Assembly: GCF_900104305.1 (NCBI RefSeq)
Contig: NZ_FNJC01000004.1
Location: forward strand, 186,001-250,000
DNA from: Filomicrobium insigne
GTDB taxonomy: Bacteria; Pseudomonadota; Alphaproteobacteria; Rhizobiales; Hyphomicrobiaceae
DNA: 64,000 nt
Direction of reading: 5' to 3'
Part shown: one piece after another, positions 60,876-64,000 of the stretch
How positions within the stretch are numbered: the first letter of the stretch is position 1
Layout: each line of letters opens with the position of its first letter
Made by a program: the position numbers and the translations under genes
The notes under the pieces: model-generated
Databases searched by the model: none
Told to the model about the DNA's origin: nothing
The model's input: only the letters and a program-made list of their open reading frames with translations

Positions 60876-60905
60876 CGTTCTAATTTTCGAAACACAAACC
60901 GATGG

Positions 60906-62120
60906 ATGGTTCGCATGGCGCGCATGATGCAGGCGCTGGCGCGATGGCTGTTGCCCAGTCTGCGGTCAGATCCTGGCGCGGCGAAGGCTAGTGCGACTGG
61001 TGCGCTGATCGCGGTTGGCGGCCCGGGGCGTGCCGTGTGGAGTCCGCGGGATTATGCAACCTTTGCTCGCGAGGGCTATGGACAGAACGCGATCGTCTAT
61101 CGATCGGTCCGCATGATCGCCGAAGCTGCTGCCTCCGTTCCGTTGCTGCTTTACGACGGCGACATCGAGCTTAGCGAACATCCGCTGCTGGATTTGATTG
61201 CGAGACCGGGGCTTGAGCAGACCGGTGTCGATTTGTTCGAGTCCTGGTACGGACACTTGTTGGTGGCCGGCAACGTGTATGCCGAAGCGGTCGCGGTCGG
61301 GCGTGAGATCCGCGAGCTGTTTGTGTTGCGGCCTGATCGCATGAAGGTCGTGCCCGGTAGTGATGGGTGGCCGGAAGCCTATGAATACACTGCGGACGGG
61401 CGAACGGTTCGATTTCAGCAGGATTTGGAGGGCGGCATACGTCCCATTCTGCATGTCAGGTTGTTCCATCCGACGAACGATCATTATGGGATGAGCCCAA
61501 TTGAGGCGGCTGCCTCCGCGATCGATATTCATAACGAGGCGGCAAAGTGGAACAAGGCGCTCTTGGACAATGCCGCACGACCTTCCGGTGCGCTCATCTA
61601 CGCGGCGCGCGACGGTCATCTGACGGGCGAACAATATGATCGTCTCAAGGCTGAGTTCGAGGGTGGGTTTCAAGGCGCCAGCCATGCCGGGCGGCCTCTG
61701 CTACTCGAGGGCGGGCTTGACTGGAAACCGCTCAGCCTTAGCCCGAAGGAGATGGATTTCATCGAGGCGAAGAACGCGGCTGCGCGTGAAATCGCCCTTG
61801 CGCTGGGTGTGCCGCCGATGCTGCTCGGTATTCCTGGCGACAATACCTACTCAAACTATCAGGAAGCCAACCGGTCGTTCTGGCGGCAGACGGTGTTGCC
61901 CATGGTGCACCGGACCGCGAAGGCCATGTCAGCGTGGTTAGGTCCTTCCTTCGGAGGCGGGCTCGAGTTGCGCCCTGATCTCGATCAGATCGAAGCATTG
62001 TCGACTGAGCGTGAAGCTCTGTGGTCACGCGTGGAGGGAGCAAGTTTTCTCACGCGTGACGAAAAGCGCGCAGCGGTTGGCTACGGGACGGCCCCTGATG
62101 GTGACGGCGCGTATGAGTGA
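60906..62120 (+). CDS. HK97-family portal protein
   Basis: This 404-residue protein has portal signatures: ARE GYGQNAIVYRSVRMIAEA, SWYGHLLVAGNVYAEAVAVG and LFHPTNDHYGMSPIEAAASA, followed by VPPMLLGIPGDNTYSNYQEA. It forms the dodecameric ring through which DNA enters the head. ATG 60915 is an alternative start. Its stop overlaps the protease start (ATGAGTGA), so translation is coupled. Confidence 0.92.
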   Translation: MVRMARMMQALARWLLPSLRSDPGAAKASATGALIAVGGPGRAVWSPRDYATFAREGYGQNAIVYRSVRMIAEAAASVPLLLYDGDIELSEHPLLDLIARPGLEQTGVDLFESWYGHLLVAGNVYAEAVAVGREIRELFVLRPDRMKVVPGSDGWPEAYEYTADGRTVRFQQDLEGGIRPILHVRLFHPTNDHYGMSPIEAAASAIDIHNEAAKWNKALLDNAARPSGALIYAARDGHLTGEQYDRLKAEFEGGFQGASHAGRPLLLEGGLDWKPLSLSPKEMDFIEAKNAAAREIALALGVPPMLLGIPGDNTYSNYQEANRSFWRQTVLPMVHRTAKAMSAWLGPSFGGGLELRPDLDQIEALSTEREALWSRVEGASFLTRDEKRAAVGYGTAPDGDGAYE

Positions 62121-62811
62121 AGCTGGACAAGTTCGGGAGGCTGGCTTGGAAGCGAAATTCTTGTCGCTCGATTTCAAGGGCGTCGATGCCCAAGGGTGTT
62201 TTTCCGGATATGCGAGCCTGTTCGAGCGGGAGGATCTCGGTCGCGATGTGATTGCCGTCGGCGCCTTTGCTGAGAGCTTGCGTCAGAAGGGGGCGGGGGG
62301 CGTCAAGCTGCTGTTTCAGCACGATGCTAATCAACCCATCGGGATCTGGACAGAGCTGCGCGAGGATGCCCGTGGGCTTTTTGCCAAAGGGCAGCTCACG
62401 GACGAGGTCGCGCGGGCGCGCGAGGTCGCGTCGTTGATGCGTGCGGGTGCACTGGACGGCTTGTCTATTGGGTTTCGTGCACTCAAGGCACGTCGTGATC
62501 CACGCAATGGGATACGCCGTATCGAGAAGGTCGACCTTTGGGAGATATCGGTGGTCACGTTTCCGATGCTTCCGGAGGCGCGGGTTTCACGCGTTAAAGC
62601 CGGATCGCTACCGGTGGGTGATCCTACGGAACGAGATTTCGAACGTTGGCTCACGCGGGATGCTGGGCTCACGCGTTCAGAAGCGCGCGCGCTCATGCGT
62701 AGCGGCTTCACAGGTTTCCGATCCTTGCGGGATGCGGGCGGAGGCTGTCGCGAAGGCCAGCGGCTCACTGAACGGATCAGTGCTGCCGCGCGTCTTTTGA
62801 GGACCAACTGA
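62113..62811 (+). CDS. HK97-family prohead protease
   Basis: This 232-residue protein starts at ATG 62113, overlapping the portal stop by eight bases; the open frame upstream to 62011 lies inside the portal gene. The start ATG 62098 (MVTARMSEAG) is possible. The S78 protease domain begins LEAKFLSLDFKGVDAQGCFS; the catalytic His lies in LLFQHDANQPIGIW and the Ser in ALDGLSIGFRALKARR. It matures the capsid by cleaving its delta domain. The C-terminus includes a DxGLTRSEARALMR helix. Confidence 0.9.
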   Translation: MSEAGQVREAGLEAKFLSLDFKGVDAQGCFSGYASLFEREDLGRDVIAVGAFAESLRQKGAGGVKLLFQHDANQPIGIWTELREDARGLFAKGQLTDEVARAREVASLMRAGALDGLSIGFRALKARRDPRNGIRRIEKVDLWEISVVTFPMLPEARVSRVKAGSLPVGDPTERDFERWLTRDAGLTRSEARALMRSGFTGFRSLRDAGGGCREGQRLTERISAAARLLRTN

Positions 62812-62837
62812 CCGGATCGAGCAGGAAGAAAGTAACC

Positions 62838-64000
62838 ATGTTTACGACACATGATATTGAACGGAAGGGAACGGATGACATCTCCATTGCTTTCGATGAC
62901 TTTATGCAGGCGTTTGAAGCTTTCAAGGCTGCCAACGATGAGCGTCTGGAGAGCATCGAGAAACGCGTTTCGGCGGATGTCGTCACCACTGACAAGCTTG
63001 AACGCATCAACCGTGCGCTCGATGATTTGACGCTGAAGTCGCGACGTCCTCTGCTCGGTGCATCGGGTGGCGTTGCCCGTTCGTCGCTCTCCATCGAGCA
63101 CAGGAACGCTTTCGATACCTACGTACGGAAGGGGGAAAGCGGCACACTTCGAGAGCTTGAAGGCAAGGCGCTTTCCGTGGGGTCTGATCCGGATGGTGGG
63201 TATCTTGTGCCGGAGGAAACGGAAGCGGCGGTCAACCGCGCGCTGAAAGATATCTCTCCTATCCGGGCGATCTCCGGTGTGAGGCAGGTTTCCGGCTCCA
63301 TTTACAAGCGACCGTTTGCTGTATCGGGTCCGGATACGGGCTGGATCGGGGAGACCGCAGCGCGCGTTGAGACGGCGACGCCAACGCTTGCAGAGCTGTC
63401 GTTTCCCACGATGGAACTTTACGCAATGCCTGCGGCGACTTCGAGCTTGCTCGATGACAGTGCCGTCGACATCGATGCCTGGCTGGCGGAAGAAGTGCGT
63501 ATCGCCTTTGCGGAACAGGAAGGCCAAGCCTTTGTCGCCGGCGATGGTGTGAATAAGCCGAAAGGATTTCTCAGCTATACGACCGTCGACAACGCTGCGT
63601 GGGAATGGGGCAAGGTCGGTGTTTTGACGACGGGTGTTGCCGGAGACTTTGCTGCGTCTAATCCTGGCGACATTCTGATTGATCTCATTTACGCGGTGCG
63701 TTCGGGTTATCGGGCGAATGCTCACTTCGTCATGAACCGGTCAACGCAGGCGGAGATCCGAAAGCTCAAAGACAACGATGGTCATTACCTGTGGCAGCCG
63801 GGCGCGCGACCTGGTGAAGCTCCTTCCTTGTTGGGCTTCCCCGTGGCAGAGGCGGAGGACATGCCGGATATCGCGGCGGATGCGCTTGCCGTGGCCTTCG
63901 GCGATTTCAGGCGCGGCTATCTGATCGTGGACCGACTGGGTATTCGCGTGCTGCGAGACCCTTATTCCGCGAAGCCCTACGTGTTGTTTTATACGACGAA
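62838..64000 (+). CDS. HK97-family major capsid protein (3' end outside window)
   Basis: An open frame of 387 codons runs from ATG 62838 to the window edge. The first 70 residues are charged and helical (MFTTHDIERKGTDDISIAFD, then LESIEKR), which fits the scaffold-like delta domain removed by the protease. The capsid domain follows: SVGSDPDGGYLVPEETEAAV, ISPIRAISGVRQVSGSIYKR and FPTMELYAMPAATSSLLDDS, with the late block AVAFGDFRRGYLIVDRLGIR. HK97-type capsid proteins of GTAs are about 390-420 residues, so only the last few residues should be missing. Spacing of 26 bases from the protease gene fits one operon. Confidence 0.93.
   Translation, partial: MFTTHDIERKGTDDISIAFDDFMQAFEAFKAANDERLESIEKRVSADVVTTDKLERINRALDDLTLKSRRPLLGASGGVARSSLSIEHRNAFDTYVRKGESGTLRELEGKALSVGSDPDGGYLVPEETEAAVNRALKDISPIRAISGVRQVSGSIYKRPFAVSGPDTGWIGETAARVETATPTLAELSFPTMELYAMPAATSSLLDDSAVDIDAWLAEEVRIAFAEQEGQAFVAGDGVNKPKGFLSYTTVDNAAWEWGKVGVLTTGVAGDFAASNPGDILIDLIYAVRSGYRANAHFVMNRSTQAEIRKLKDNDGHYLWQPGARPGEAPSLLGFPVAEAEDMPDIAADALAVAFGDFRRGYLIVDRLGIRVLRDPYSAKPYVLFYTT

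Noticed and set aside
62331-63725. 464-codon open frame antisense to the protease and capsid genes
   Set aside because: The plus strand encodes clear HK97 protease and capsid proteins. The antisense product has no domain and its composition is typical of a shadow frame.
59066-64000. Active temperate prophage
   Set aside because: No integrase, repressor, lysis or attachment site is visible on the left border. A GTA-like cluster is the simpler reading, although the right part is unseen.

Overview
The window looks like chromosomal DNA of an alphaproteobacterium, most likely in the order Hyphomicrobiales (Rhizobiales). The marker genes are a MucR/Ros regulator, a SufE-type protein, DUF1491, DUF5330 and DUF6456 proteins, and a DUF1254/DUF1214 pair. 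A head-gene cluster of gene-transfer-agent type, and two repeat families that I recall as common in this order (CCGG-centred palindromes and GTCATCCCGG/CCGGGATGAC hairpins), point the same way. I cannot fix the genus; a Hyphomicrobiaceae-like organism is a guess. I saw no rRNA, tRNA or CRISPR.

Layout. 0.1-7.6 kb: a LysR regulator divergent from a catabolic operon made of a tripartite tricarboxylate transporter (binding protein plus a fused TctA-TctB membrane protein), a tartrate/malate-type dehydrogenase and a LeuC/LeuD-like dehydratase. It reads as uptake of a hydroxy-carboxylic acid followed by isomerisation and oxidative decarboxylation. 7.7-18 kb: a small secreted protein, a MacB/LolCDE-like ABC exporter, a PafA-like alkaline phosphatase, then a response regulator, a PhnD-like periplasmic binding protein and a hybrid histidine kinase, and finally a Na/phosphate cotransporter. 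The common theme may be phosphorus. 18-27.7 kb: transporters (EamA, OPT, APC), a flavin oxidoreductase, a cystathionine beta-lyase divergent from an AapJ-like binding protein that has no permease genes, and a TPR-like protein. 27.7-35.9 kb: two secreted proteins built from repeated beta-sandwich modules (one with a VWA domain), nitroreductase, NAD kinase, CutA, a peptidoglycan-binding protein, and an unusual multi-pass membrane protein with a coiled coil and a primase-type winged-helix tail. 36-41.4 kb: oligopeptidase B, MucR, a stand-alone DnaA domain IV protein, DUF6456 and SufE.

41.6-52.6 kb is the most informative part. Two DGPF/YCII genes each follow a nearly identical TGTCGA-N17-CG(A/T)C promoter. 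The second gene lies directly upstream of an ECF42-type sigma factor, so the two loci, 9 kb apart, look like one small sigma regulon. Between them lies a decayed stretch: an N-terminally truncated AAA/TOPRIM (OLD-like) gene, a DoxX-like pseudogene broken by a palindromic repeat, and an array of large hairpin repeats containing a perfect 178-bp duplication. A TetR-HlyD-DHA2 efflux locus with paired operators follows.

52.6-64 kb: small conserved alphaproteobacterial proteins, penicillin-binding protein 1A, a YcgN cysteine-cluster protein, and then the start of a gene-transfer-agent-like (or HK97-type prophage) head cluster: small terminase-like protein, large terminase, portal, prohead protease and a major capsid gene cut by the window edge.
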